Assembly: GCA_038501195.1 (NCBI GenBank)
Contig: JBBPUQ010000003.1
Span: 3,564,501-3,628,500 of the forward strand
Reading direction: 5' to 3'
DNA length: 64,000 nt
Origin: Nemania diffusa
Taxonomy: Eukaryota > Ascomycota > Sordariomycetes > Xylariales > Xylariaceae
Part shown: positions 48,601 to 63,700 of the stretch, one piece after another
How the letters are laid out: each line of letters opens with the position of its first letter
How positions within the stretch are numbered: position 1 is the stretch's first letter
The notes under the pieces: generated by a model
What the model was told of the DNA's origin: nothing
Database searches by the model: none
What the model saw: only the letters and a program-made list of their open reading frames with translations
Program-made: the position numbers and the translations under genes

Positions 48601-51600
48601 CTTTGTTTTAATATTTAAATTTTGCTAAAGTATATACTAGATTATAGTATTATATATTTTAAAAAAAAAAAAAAAAAATATATTATTTTCTAATAATTGC
48701 GATATAATTTTACTATATATATATATTATAATATAAACTGATTTAGTTTATTTATATATTTTGCTTAATTTATTTTAAAGCTACTTTTATATATTTTTTT
48801 ATATTTTTACTGTTTTGCTGTTTAGCTTTTTTTAGCTTTAAAACTGCTGAATAAAAAAACACGCTAGTATATATTGCAAGTGCTTATATAGTATAAAAAA
48901 TAAATTATTTAATTATATAAAATATATTTTAAATTAAAAAGTATATTTTAAAAAAATTAATAAACTTTGCAAATATTTTTAGCACTTTATGCTTGCTTGT
49001 ATAAACTACTACTTATATTTATATAGTTAAAAAAGTTAATAAAGCCCGGTAGCTGTTTGGTTATTTTACTAATCAAAGCATATATATCGCAGATAGTAGC
49101 TACAGCAGCTCGTTTTATTTATTTATAAATATTTGCGCTGTTATTTAAGCTATTGTTTAACAATTTAATAAAAATATCTTTTAAAAAACTTATACTTTTA
49201 TTAGCTGTTATAAATAATAGCTTGATAAAAATTATAGTAATAGTAAATATCCTAAATAAAACAAGCAATATATAAAACATTTACTAAATAAGTTATTTAT
49301 AAAATAAATTTCTGTTTATAAAATATCAATAATTATTAACAATATATTACGACATGTTTTTTTATAATCTGCTTTTTTATTTCAAGCTAAAAATAAAACA
49401 TAATTTTTATATAGTTTTTAATAGTTCAAAAATATTTTTTATAGCTTGCAATATTAACAAAAGCTAGTTTTAAACTAAAATATTTAAACAAAAAGCAATA
49501 AAAAAAAACAATATATAAAAAAAAAATAGCTATATTATAAAAAAGCTAAAATAAAACAAATAAAACAAAACAAAGCAAAAATATTTGTTAATATAACTAT
49601 ATTAGCTTTAAAAATATTTTTAAATCTTTTTTTTTTTATTGTTGCTTAAATTATTAACGCTATATATTTAAATTACAAGCTTTATAAAAACTGCTTTTTT
49701 TTTTGTAAAAAAACAAATAGATTTTTTATACAAAAAATTATATAATATATTATTTTAAACGTAAACATAAGTTATATTAAACTTCTTATCTATTATTAAA
49801 TAAACAATAACTATAAAAATTTCGATCAACTTATAAATACTAAAGTTAAAGCTTTTGTTACTTAAGTTTAATTGAGCTTTTAAAATAACTTATATATTTT
49901 TAAGTAAATTATTATATTTTATTTCTAGTTGTTGCTTTAGTGCAAGTTTAAGCGCTTAATTATTATAAAGCTGCAAAAATATAGCATCTGCTTTGTTACA
50001 GCAGTTTTTCACATATTGCTATTTATTAAACTTTTTGCTCTAGTAACAGCTTTATATTTTTGATACTTTTTTATCCCAGCTTTTTTTATAGTTACTTATA
50101 TTGTTGCAATTTAAATATAACGCTAGACTTATTAGTTCGGAAAAATAGTTTAATATTAAACCGCTGCTATAAAAATACAACTTGAAACAAAAGCTTTAAT
50201 TTTAGTATTTTTCTACAAACATTGTAAACAACAAGCAAAATATATATTATATATAAATTCTAGTACTTTAAACTTAATATGTTTATAAGTAAAAAAAAAA
50301 AAACCAAATATTTTAAGTTATAAAAATAAATCTAAACTAGCATATTTTAAAAAATACTAAATTTAATATAAAAAATAATATTTACTATAGTTTTTTAAAA
50401 ACTTTTTATAAGTTTATTTATTGTTTTATATTAAAAAAAAAAGTTAAAAAGTAAATAAATGTATTAAAAAAAAAAGCTATAAAGTAAATAAAAGTTCTAT
50501 AGCAGCTAAAAAAAAAAACATAGTAAAAAGTTTAATAAAAAAAATATTACAAAAAAAAAACAACGCTATTAATGCTTCTTTAGTATTAACAGTATATATT
50601 ACATACAACAAAAAGCAATTAATTTTTAATTTTCTAAATCTATAAAAGTCCTTTTTATATAATTAAATCAATAAATATAACTACTTTATAAAACATAAAC
50701 AAAATATTATAAAAAATAAATTATTAATATATTATTTAAAAAATAAAATATAGTATTTATTAATATTATAAGTTTTTAATACTTTAAGTATTATTATTAG
50801 TTAAAACTACTAAAACATTTAAAAAGCTATATGTTTATTAAACCTAGTTTACTTATATTAATGTTATTAAAAAAAACAAGTTATATAAACTTGTAACCCT
50901 GTGCAAAAAAAACAACTTAAAAACTATAGCTTAAATATTTTTAAATATAAATAGAACTAGTTTTTTTTAATTTAAAAAAAAAAAAAGATTATAAACTTTT
51001 TAAAATTAAAAAACTAAATAAAAATCTAGTTTTAAGCTTTAAAATATTAGCTTTTGTTATAAATATAATAGTTTTATTTGTTTTTATATAAGTTTTAGCT
51101 TTTGTTTTTTAGCAATATTTACAGCTAGTATAAATATATTTGCTGTATAGCTATTTTTTTTTTTAGTCCATTTTTGCTTTTTATACACCGTACTTTTTGC
51201 AGTTTTAAAACTAATAGTTAACTTTATAGCATAAATAATATAGCTTAAAAAAAAGCTGCTATAATAATTAACTAACTAAATATATTTACTATAAAATAAA
51301 AATAAGATTTAAATGTTTATAAAACTATATATTTAAGTATAGCTTGCTTTTAAATAAGCTGCTGTTTTAAACTGTTATATTTTAGCTTTGTATTTTTTAT
51401 GCTTTTTTTTATTATATGCTGCTTTAACTATTTTAGTTAGATTTTGAAGTTTTAAAAAGCTTTTTTTGTTTTTTTATTTATTGTTTAAAAAGTATTTAAA
51501 TATTATTGTATAGTAAATAATAAACTGCAAAAGCGTTATTATAGCTTACTATCTTTTTTTGTCTTTTTTTTTTATTGTAAAATAGTAAACATAAAATAAA

Positions 51601-54600
51601 AAAAAACAGTTAGCTAGTTTAACATTTATTAAAATATAAAAATATATTAGCAGTATTATATTTATTGCTTTATAAAGAACTTTTTAGTTTTTTAAGCACT
51701 GTGTTTTAGTTATTTTATTCTGCTCGATTTTTGATTTGTTTAAAACTAAGTAATATAAACAATTTATATTAAAATCAAAATAAAAGCGATAAAATAATAA
51801 AAGCTTGGTTTAATTTGCTTGTTATTTAAACTCGAAAAAACAATAAATAATATAACGATTTTAAAAAGCATGTAATATATTAATTCTATATTTAATAGCA
51901 ACATTCTGTTTTATATTGTATGTATTAGCATTTTTTTTAATATATAGTTTTATATTAGTTTCTACAAATAAAAGCTTTTTAACAATAGAATTAAATTTAT
52001 TATATATATATATACAACATAGCTTAAAAAAACAAAACAAAATAAAATATTTAAATAAAATAACAGAGCGTAATAATATTTACAGCTTAATTAGTGCTTA
52101 TATATAAGCTATTTAAATAATAAATTTTATATAAAAAAACAAGTTTTTTGTAAGATTTAAATATAAATTAAATATTTGATATACTAAGCAAAGTGTTTTA
52201 ACTTGTTTGCTAGATATATAAATTCTGAAAAAAACAAAATAGCAGCTTGTAATAAATTAGCACTAGCTTTATCAAAAATATAAGCTTTTAATATTAACTA
52301 TAGCTTTAGTTATAGTTGTGTTAAAACTAGTTTTTATTTTTTTTATATAAAATTTATATATTACTAAAAATAGCAATAGATTTAAAAGATTATACTAGAA
52401 AAAATTCTATATTTTATTAAATCTTAACTTTATAAATTTATTATATTAATACTTTAATATATAATTTTATATAAAAAGAACTAATTAGTACTACAGATCT
52501 TTTTTTATATTTAAGTTTATATTAAAACATTTAAATAATAAACTATAGCAACTATTAATAATTAAAAACCGATTATATGCTACTTTTTACAATGTTATAT
52601 AATAATACAATAAAGCTATATATAAGCTAACAAATTACTAGTTAAAAATTAACAAAAGTAGCTAAATGTTTTAGCAATTGTAGCAGCTTTAGCAGTATAT
52701 CAGTTTACTTTAAACGCTATCGATAACTTTAAAAACAATATATTTTAAAGCGTAGCAAGTTTTTGCTTTATTTTCGAACGATTTAGCTATAGCGCTAGCT
52801 CTTTTTAACAATACAGTAAGTAGTTTTTACTAATTTGTTTAATAGATTTATTTTTATAAGCTATATAACTAAAACTTTATATTTTATTTAAACTAGCGTT
52901 AAACTTTTAAGCTAGCTTAGAGCTTTTATTTAATAGCCGACTTTAAATTGCAAAAATAGCACAAATATAATAGCAGCAAAAACTAATAGTTATATTATAT
53001 TAGTACTTTTTTATTAAAAAGTGCCTCTAATATAATCAAGTGTTTTTTAAAAGAACTAAACACTAGTATATATAATATATAGTTTGTTGCTTTATATAGT
53101 TTAATCTGCAGCTGTTTAGTTAGCTTTTATTAAATATTTAAAAAATTAGCTTAAAAACCTATTTTTTTGATTTTGCAAATGCTTTGTTTAAAACTTCTAT
53201 TTATAATATACTGCAACAGTATAAATAAATTTATACTTAAAAATAAAAAGTTATTATTAATTAAGCCGAATCTTTTTTATTTACATTTTTTTTTTAGTTA
53301 ATTGTTTCGATTTAGCTAGTTATTTTATATTACAATTTTATTTTTGTATTAATTTATTAGCTTTATTATAACTAAATAAACTATGTTAAAAGTTAAAAAG
53401 TTTATAAAATTAAAAAACATAAAGTTAAATATATTTTTTTAAATGTTTATTCTATATAGTAACTTAAAAGTTATATAGTAGAGCTAAACTTATTTATATA
53501 AATCCAATAATAATATAAAATTATACTCAGATAATAGTTTTATTAAATATATACAAATAAAGTAAAGCTCTGCTATTTTACTTTTAAAAATAAGTTCTGA
53601 CTTAAGTAAATAATAAAAGTTATAAATTACTATATTTATTTATAAAAGTTAATATATAAGCTTTAATTTATATTTTATATTTATAAATTAATATTAAAGA
53701 TTTAACTTAAAAAAGTCCTTTTTATTCCAATAGATTTTTATTTTTTACTTTTAGTTGATTAAAGCTTTAAATATAAGCTATATATTTCTATTATATTTAT
53801 TAATTTTTATGTTTAGCTCGCTAAAATTTACTAACATAGAATAAAATTATACAGAATTTTTTTCTACAAACTGTTAAATATAATATCTAAAAACATATTA
53901 CAATATATTTTTTATATTTTATAAACCTATTTAATAAATTCAAACCTTTTTTTTTAGCTTTTAACTATAGTACATTAAAAAAAAAGCTTATAAACTTATT
54001 TTTAGTACAAAGTATAGCTATAATAACGTAAAATTTTTTTAGCCTATATTATATTGCGAAATACTATTATAATAGCAAAATATTTACTAAAAATAATAAT
54101 ATTAAAGAAATAATTAGTAAAATTAAGCTTATTTATATTTAGCTATAGCAAAAAATAGTATAAATATAAAAACAGCTTTTGTTAAAACTTATTTATATGT
54201 TTTTATAGCAAAATAATAGTATTATAGCTTTACTAATATATTAAAATAGCTGTTACAAATATTTTTGCTTTGCTTTTTTTAAACTTGAAGCTTTTTTCTT
54301 TTAGCGATTTATAAGCGGTTTTTTTTTACAGTCTATACTAGCTTATTTATTAAAAACTGTATAAAAACTGCTTAGTATATTTTTAATTGTCTAAACTTGC
54401 TAATAGTATATATATTAGCTTGCTTACATTTTAAAGCTAAAAAATAACTCGTATTAAATACTGCTTATATTTTAGATTTTAAGCTGCTATATATTTATAT
54501 TATTAATATATTAAAAATTATTGAACACAAAATAAAAGTTGTTAAACTATTTAAACTGTAGATTAGTTGCTTTTACTGAAGTTGTTACTTAATTTTACAC

Positions 54601-57600
54601 TATAAGTTACAAGCTAAAAAATCGATAAAAGAACTTTGTTTATTAATATCAAAATAAATTTTTGTTATAGCGTAATATATTAACTGATTTAATTATATAT
54701 TTTGTTTTTTTTAAGTCAAATAGATATAAATATACTGCATTTTTACAAATTTAAAAAAGCTTAAAATATTTGTTTTTGTTTTAACGAAAAATAGCTTAGC
54801 ATATAATCGGCGATCGTTTAATAGTATAGCAAATTTTGCATTAAATAAAAAGTCAGCGTTTTTTTTCATAAATATAACTAATTTAATACTAACTTATATT
54901 ATAATAAATAATATAAAACTAATATATTAATTTGTTAGTTTTATTTTATTTAACTATATAGAAATTTAGCTTATTATATTAGTAAAATTTTTTAAATATA
55001 AATATAAATATTATATTGCTTTAAGTAGTACTAGCAAGTTATATAATATAGTACTTAGTACTACAACTAAATTAGTTATATTATCAATATGTCTTTTTAA
55101 AAGCAGATAGCTTTTTATATACAAAGCTATAAAACAAAACATTTGTAAAACTAACAAAATTGTTTTGAAAATCGGCTAGAATAAATGCTACTTTAAATAG
55201 ACCTAGAGCTAAAAGCAATAAAAATATTACTGCTTAGACTTACAAATATATATTTTAGCTACAGCATTTTCAAATAAGCTATAAAGCAACAAATATAACA
55301 AAACAATATTTAATAAACAAAATTAATACTGCTTACTATAACTTTATTAGCTTAAAATATTACTTTTTATTTTTTTTATAAATTGTACTTTTATATTTTA
55401 AAACTTATTTCTATTATTTTTAATAGCTTTTTTACTGTTTATAATTACAAAAATATACTTTATTGTTGCAAGTATTTCTGTTTATAATTTTAATTATATT
55501 TATACTAATGCTAATACTTTAATTTAAAATATTTAAAACTAAACAGCTTTATTTATTTAGCTAGATATAAATATGTTTTTACTACTGCTATATATGCTAT
55601 ATTATATTTAGTAAAATATAATAAAGCAAAAATTTTCTGAGATAAATATAAAACTTTTATTTATTTAAGATATAAAATAGCAAATTTTACTAAAAAAGCT
55701 ATTTAAAAATATATTAGCAAATATTAAAGAAAATGTATTAATATATTAAAAGCTTACAAAAAAACTAAATTTATATGCTATTACAAAAGTTGCAGCAAAT
55801 GCTTTTTTATTGTCAACTTTTACAATTATATCTGCTATATTATAAAAGATCTTATTTAGCTAAACCAACAAAACAGATTGTTAAATTTAAATATTATATA
55901 TATTTACTAGTACTACTAAAACAAACTAACTTTAAACAGTATATTAAATTAAATACTAAAATATATATTAAATAAAACAGTTTTTAAGCTATTTGCAATA
56001 TTTTTATATGCAAGCTTGCTTAAAAAAGATATTAATAAACGATCGGGCAACTTAAACTACAATATAAAATAAAACGAAGCAAACGATTTAAACAGTAAAA
56101 ATGTTAGCAATAATAAACTAAATCTAAAAAATATATTATATAGTAAAAAAATAAAAATCGAAAATAAAAAATCGCTAGTTATTAATAAACAAAAAGATTT
56201 AGATTTTATAAAAAATAAAACAAACAATAATAGCTATTAATATTTTTTTAAATAAAGCAGCTTAGCTGCTTACTGCAAATAAATAATAAACAAATTAAAT
56301 TAAGCTAATATTACATTTAAAAAGTTTAAAAATATACTGTATAAAAAATTAGTTTAAAAATATAGTTATTTTTTTTGTTTTTTTTAAAATATAATTATAG
56401 CAAAAACAATATATTTTTAAAACTTTTGCGATTTCTGTAGTTTATAGCAGCTTTTACTGTTGCTATATTGCTACAAATATATATATTTTTAGCAAGCGAT
56501 TTAGTATTAAATTTGCAAATTTAAGTTTATAGTTAGCAGTATTTACTTATGCTGCTAAAAAACATATCGCCGGCCAATTGTAGCACTATAATATTGCAAA
56601 TCTTATATAAACTAAGTTATAGCATAAAACATATAAAGCTAGCTTTAGCTAAACCTAGTATATATATTTTTACTTAAAGCTATTATATTGCTTATTATAA
56701 ACAAGCTATACTATACTTTTGTTTACTTGTTTTAAATACTTATTAAACAGTTTTTCTAAAAAGCAAGCGCTATTAAAATAAAACAGATTTTTTTTATAAA
56801 CACTAAATCTATTTATAATATCTAAAAAAAACATTTTTTAGTATATAAAATAGTTATATAATTTATATTTAATAAAATACTTTTAAACATATTTGTAGAT
56901 TATAGTTTTACATTTAACAATTTATAACACTATATAAAACTTAAAATATTTAAAAAACTTATATGTATATATAAATAAAATAAAAAGTTTAACTAAATAT
57001 ATAGTATAATATCTAACTAAATAACTAAAGCATTAGTTAAAATAAAAATAAAGCTATTAGTTATAATAATTAAATAGTTGTTACAAAATTTCGATTTATA
57101 TATATTAAAACAAATGTTTAAAAGTGCTATATTTTTATTGCAATTGTTATTAAAATATTAACTTTAATATAACATTAAGCTTATAAAAAACATAGTTTTA
57201 ATACTTTTATTTATATTGATATTTCTGTTTTTTAATCTATAGCAGATATATCATTAAACTTTAATAAATTTTAAAAAGTTTTTTTTAATAGTAAAAAAAG
57301 CTATATAGTGTTTTATTTAACTATTTTTTAGCTAAAAGCTTAGTTATACTATATTTTACTGCTTTAAAAAACATTGGCTCTTTTTTAAGTTTTAAATATT
57401 AAAAGCTAATCGTTATTAATAAACTATTAAAAGTTTATATAATTTAAAAAAGCTAAAAATGTTTTATAACTAAGTTTATATTATTTACTAAAAATAATAA
57501 ATAAAAAATAAATAATTAAATAACGATTTATAAAGCAAAAAAATATCATTATATATATAAAGTTTTTTAAAAAAATTAAAACCGCTTTGTTTTTTATATA

Positions 57601-59334
57601 TTACTGCTTAAATATAATAGTATTATTTAAGCTTACTAGTAAACAAATAAAATATAGTATATATAAAAAAGCTAGCTTTAGTTTTTTAATCTAGTAAGCT
57701 AGCTATTAGCTAATATTTTTGTTTTTATTACTAGTATTTACAATAAAAACAATCTAAGTTATTTTTATAAACTACTTTTTTTAATATTTGCAATATTACT
57801 AAGTTTTTTCAAAATTTTTATTTTTTTGTTATTTAACTGCTAAATTATTTAGCAATTTAAATATAGCTAATAATACTAACGCTAAACAAATAAACAATAA
57901 GTAAATCGAAATAGTATTAAGCGCAGTATTTCGCAGTACTTTCGATTTAACCTGCTATTTTTACAGTTGTTTAAAAAAAAACTAGCTAAGATTTAATTTT
58001 TTAGCTAAATTTACTACTTTAAAAATAAACACTGTTTTAACGATGTACTACTGCTACTCTTTTAACTTTTTTAAATATTTGAAAATTTTAAAAATATTAA
58101 CAATTATTAGAAATAAAAGAATATTTTTAACAAAAAAAAAGCAAAAAACTTATATAAGCTTTTTTTTAATTTATAGCAGTATAAATTTTAAAAAAGCCTA
58201 TATAGATATAAGTTTAATAGTTTTTTCTTGTAATAGTAAAACTTATATAAGCTAATATATAATAAAAAAAAGTAGCTAAATTTAAGTTTTAGAACAAAAC
58301 AATAGATTTTATTTCTGCGATATAAACTTTTTAAACATAGACCTTTTGCTGATATAAAGCTAATTTATAACTTAGTAGCTTAATATTATAACTATAGAAC
58401 AAAAAACTTTTAATAAAAAATATATAGTTAAATGTTATTTTTATTAAAAATCTCTAGTTTAAAAAATCTAGCAATACTAATACTATAAAAACAAGTTAAA
58501 GTATAAAAAGTTTTTATATAAAACTAAATAAAACTAATGTTTTTTTTTTAATATAAATAAATCTGATCTTTTTTAGTCGGATAAAATAACTCGAAAAAAT
58601 ATTATAAAAAAAAAAAAGAAGCTGTAGAAATTAAATCTAGTATATAAACACTGTAATAGAAAGCTAGCTAATGTTAACATTTTTGCTTTAATGCAAAAAA
58701 TACCTAGTTTAAATTCGAAAATATTATATAAATTATATAAACCAGCGAAAATATTCTACTACTTTTAAAATAATTAAAAGCAAAATAAATCGGAATTTTT
58801 ATAAATACTAGTTTTGATTTATTGTATAAAATATATTATAAATGATATAAATTAATATATATAATATTGTTGTTTTAATATTATAAGCTATATAACTATA
58901 TTTATAAACGAAATAAACTATTTGTAGCTGCAAAAACTATATAAAAATCATATTAAACTAATAGCTCTAAGTTTTTTAAAAAAATATTTTATTTATTTAA
59001 TACTTTAAAGTTTGTTGTTTAAAAGCATAAATAAATATTAAATAAAAAAGCAAAACAGTTTTAGTTAAATAAGCTAAAAAAATATTATAGCTACAATTTA
59101 AACTAGTTTATACAATATAAAAACATAGCTTAAAGTTATTAAAAAGTTTTAAATTTATATATATTAGTTTAGTTAATTTATTACTAATGCTTTTTACTAT
59201 TAAAACAATATTTTAATTATTTAATAAATAACTTAAATAACTAAAACAAAATAAATAGATTTAAATTATTTAAAAAATAAAACAATGATTTTTTATTTTA
59301 TTTATATTTATTAGCTATTTATAATAATTTTTAT

Positions 59335-59640
59335 AAATTTATTTTTTAAACTATTTATTTAGCTATTTATTTAGTTATTTATTTAGTTATTTATTTAGCT
59401 ATTTATTTATTTTACTATATATATTTTATTACTTTATTTATTACTTTATTTACTATTTTATTTATTTTAGCTATTACTTTATTTACTAATTTTACAACTT
59501 TTGCTAATTTTACAACTTTTTTCGACTTTATAACTATTTAATTATAACTTAATTACGACTTTATAATTCTACAACCTTTTGACTTTTCGACTTTTTGACT
59601 TTCTAACTTTTTAACTTTATGACTTTTTTTACAAAGTTAC
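59335..59640. repeat. Compound microsatellite, strand-biased
   Basis: Three adjoining families: ATTTATTTAGCT-like 12-bp units (59340-59410), ATTACTTTATTT-like units (59425-59495), then 10-bp TTTTRACTTT-type units (59575-59635, for example GACTTTTTGACTTTCTAACT). The plus strand is strongly T over A throughout. Such runs are uncommon in the rest of the AT-rich block. Confidence 0.75.
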
Positions 59641-60654
59641 TTAAGCAGTTTATAAAAAGCAATATAAAAAATCAAAAGTTTTAGTTATAACATATCAAGT
59701 TAATTTACTTAAAGTTATTTAATTAAATATTTCTTTAAATTAAACAATAGATTTAATTAAACAACTTAAACAAGTGTTTTTTATAATCAATTTAGCTAAA
59801 ACAAGTCAAAAAATGTTTATTTAACTTGTTTTAATTGTAAAAAGCACTAGTTTATTGTACTAACTACTATATTAGCTATACTAATTAATATTTAACTTAT
59901 AACACAGCAAATTATATTAAAACAATATAAGTAGTATTATTGCTATTAAAAGATATATTAATTAAATTATTAATAAATAAATAAATAGATTATATTTAAT
60001 GTTATAAAAGCTAAACTATATAGTAGTTAATTCTAGCTTTTACAAAAGTATTAAAGATATAGTTAGCTGTTTATTATTTATTTATATATATGTTAGCTTT
60101 AGAAAACAATTTTTTTTTAAACAGTTAAGTCGCGACTTTATATTTATTTCAAATAAAACTTCTATATTTTATACATTTAGTAATTTTGTAAAAACTAGTT
60201 GTAGTTTATTTAATAATATAATAATAGAACTTTTTAAACAAATATATAAAATAAGTTAACTTTTTTTATATTTTATAACTAGCTTAGTTATACTTAAAAG
60301 CTAGCAAATATGTTATATTTATTAAAATAGTTATAAAATATAAATAATTATATAAAATATAATTCAAATAACAAAACAAAACTTTTAACTTTGCAGTAAT
60401 AACTTTAACTTTACAATAATAAACAAAAGCAAAAAACATATATATACAAATTATATAAAAAATAAAAAAAAAACCGTAAAATAGTTAAATAATATAAAAA
60501 AGTAGCGTTTTTTATTAAAGAAAGTAAAAAAAAAAACTAGTACTTTTTTTAAGCAATAAATGGAACAAATATTATTACTAGTTAGCTAGAAATAGCATTT
60601 TTTATTTAAAGCTTAGATTTTTTGTTTTTATTTAGTTAAGTAGTTTAAATAGCG

Positions 60655-60785
60655 TTAGCAGCCCCCTTTGAAAAATTACTATACTATTAATATACGTTGT
60701 TTTTTTAAAATACTCTAGTTTTACTACTTCAAATCTTTAGAAATAATTATTTATAGTTATAGCTAACCCTCTAAAATATATAATA
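60655..60785. repeat. Dispersed repeat, copy C
   Basis: Partner of 48450-48600; here a few cytosines are kept (AGCAGCCCCCTTTG at the start, AACCCTCTAAAA near the end) that are T in copy B, so copy C is closer to the ancestral sequence at those sites. Confidence 0.65.
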
Positions 60786-63700
60786 TATATAGTTAAAAAT
60801 AGTTAAATAAAATAGTAGTAGAAAATAAAATATAGATTTAATAAAAAAACAAGCAAAATCTAGTTATATATATAGGTTTTATTTAATTTACAGCTATATA
60901 CAGCTGCTAAAAGATCTACTTAGTTTAGTAGTATATTATCTTTTATATAAACTTATTTAAAACTTTTTAAAAGCTTTTATTAAATATCAAACTACTTTTT
61001 AATAGCATTAAACATTTTATTTATAATAATATAACAGCTACTTTATTACTATTTTAGCTATTTTATTATCGACATAAAATAAATAATATTATTTAAAAAG
61101 TATATTATAGTACTTATTTCTTTTTTAACTTAGTAGAAAAACTAAAAAATATATATTTAAACTTTATTTTTTAACTTATTTTAAATGATTTAAAAAAGCT
61201 TTTAGATTTAAAGCTTTTAAAAGTAAATTTTTGCACTTAGTTAATTGAGCTAATTTACTACAATCGAAATTGTTTCTTTTCTATGCAACTATAATATTGC
61301 AATATTTAAATTTTTTTATAAACTTTATTTTTTTGAGCTTTTAAAAAACTTCTTTTTTTTTAATGCTTTATATAGCTACTTTTAAACTATAATCGCTATA
61401 TTATTTCTAAATATAGCATAATATTAAAGTTTTTTTTTTAGCTCTTACTGCTGCTTCTTTAATAATAATACTATAATCGACTATAAAATCTAACTAACTA
61501 TAGCTGTTAGTTAGCTCAAAATTATTGCAGAAATTATATATTTAAAAGTTAATTTTTGCTATATTTAACTTAAATAAAAATACCGATAATAGTTGCTTAA
61601 TAACTAGCGAACATTTTATGTTTACAAAAACTATATTTAAACTTGTCGAAATATATAAAAACAAACTAAAGTTTGCTTTTATTAAACCCTATTAGTTTTT
61701 TAGACTTACTAATTTAGCTTAATATCTAAGTATATCAAATCTTTACAAATATAAAGCTAGCAGCTAACTTTAAAACTTAGTACATAACTTTTTATATATA
61801 TATAATTTTCGATAATATTGCTTAAATATTAAAGCTTTTTGCTAGTTAAAATTAAGTTAATTAAATCTATTTTTTATTAATTATTAAACTAAAAGCAAAT
61901 CTAGCGCTAATATTTGGTCTAGATCGTAAGCTGTAATTAGGCGATCTAAAAAAAAATACTTCTGCAACATTTAATTCTAAATATAGTTTTGTTTAAACCT
62001 TTTGCTTTATATTAGTAGTTATATTTAACCTTTTTTTTTTATACAATAGTGTATTATTTATTAATATATAGAAAAAAAATTAAGCAAGTATATATTTTCA
62101 AGCTTAAAATATTATTAGACTTTGTTATAAATAGTTTAAATAAATTTTTTGCTGTTTTCGTTATATAATATAATGCAGCTACTTTTTAAAAAATTATTAA
62201 TAAATAAATTTCCCGATTAATTAATTTTGCAAAATGCTTTTTTAAAGAACTTTTTAAATATAATCAAGAAATTCTATATAATTTTAAGCTATTATATTCT
62301 TTTTTTTATCTTTAAAAAAAAGTTTTTTAGCTAAATTATTTTAAAAATATATAAATTTTTAGCAATATTATAAACGCAAAAAGTTAATATAAATAAAAAC
62401 TGCTTAGCTAAAAAAAGTTCCTTTATTAAACGATATCTGAAAAAATAAAACAAAATTTATTTATATATAGCAGTAAGTTATTACTTTTCTTTTTGCAACT
62501 ATAAAATAAAATCTAGCTTTTAACGTTTATTACTATTATTATATCAGAAATATTTAAAATAGTACTTAAATATAGCCCAAGTAAAAATATTTTGATATTT
62601 AAGTTATTGTTGATATAGTTTAGCAACTTCTTATAAAATATCTAAAACCTGCTTTTTAAAATAATACTCAAAATGCTATCAAACTACACTTTACTTTTCA
62701 ATTATTTAATTATAGTTAATAGATTTAAAAAACTTTAATATTGCCTAATATATAACTTGTTTAACCTGTTAATATTGCTATATTATAATATTAATCTAGT
62801 TTTTACAACAAAATTTTAAGTTTCTAAAAACTTATATAGCGTTAGTATTACATAATTAATAAAAATAGCAATATATTTGTTTTTAGTTATTATAAATATT
62901 AACAAGCTTAATTTTTAAATTATTTAAAAGCTTTTTTAGTTTGCTATTTTAGTAATAGAAATATTTTATAAGCTTTAACAATATAGCGTTTAAAAAATAA
63001 ATGTTGTTAATAGTTTCGAACTTAATATTTCTTTCAATATTAATATTTAGCTATATAATAAAGTCTTTTTATATATTAACTAAACAGTTTAATTATATAT
63101 AATTAAATAGTAACTAAGCTTTATTTAATTTTAGAAATAATATTATATAAAATATTTCTTTATTAAAATATATAAAGTATATTTTTCTAAAGCTATCGAA
63201 TAAAAAAAAAGTGCAAATAATTAATAAGTTAATATTGTCAAGTTTTTAAAAATGCATATTCTCAGCTATTATAAACCCGTTTATAAAGCAGTTATAGCCC
63301 AACCTACAAAAAATATACTAAAAGTATTAAATAGTTAATTAAATACTTGAAAATGTATACTATATCGAAAAAAATTATATACTAATAAATAATATATAGC
63401 TTATAACAGAAATTCCTAATATATTTTATACAAAAAAAAAAAGTTAAATAAAAAACTAGTTAAATATAATATATATACTTTTTTAAAAATACTATAATTA
63501 TAACATAGTTTAATAACTTTTATAAATAAATTAAATATTAATTTAATTAAATAATAAGTAGTTTATTTATAATCGACTTTAATAAATAAAAATATCTATA
63601 GTTAATAATAAAAATCAATAGTTTTTTAACACAAACAAAAAAAATTAACAAATAAATCTCTATATATAATATTTAGCTAAATTAAAAATATAAATTTTAC

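Noticed and set aside
42633..58255. Frames of 60-70 codons at 42633, 51916, 55775 and 58043
   Set aside because: Chance frames in extreme AT sequence, built from Ile, Leu, Phe, Tyr, Lys and Asn, with no domain or signal that stands out.
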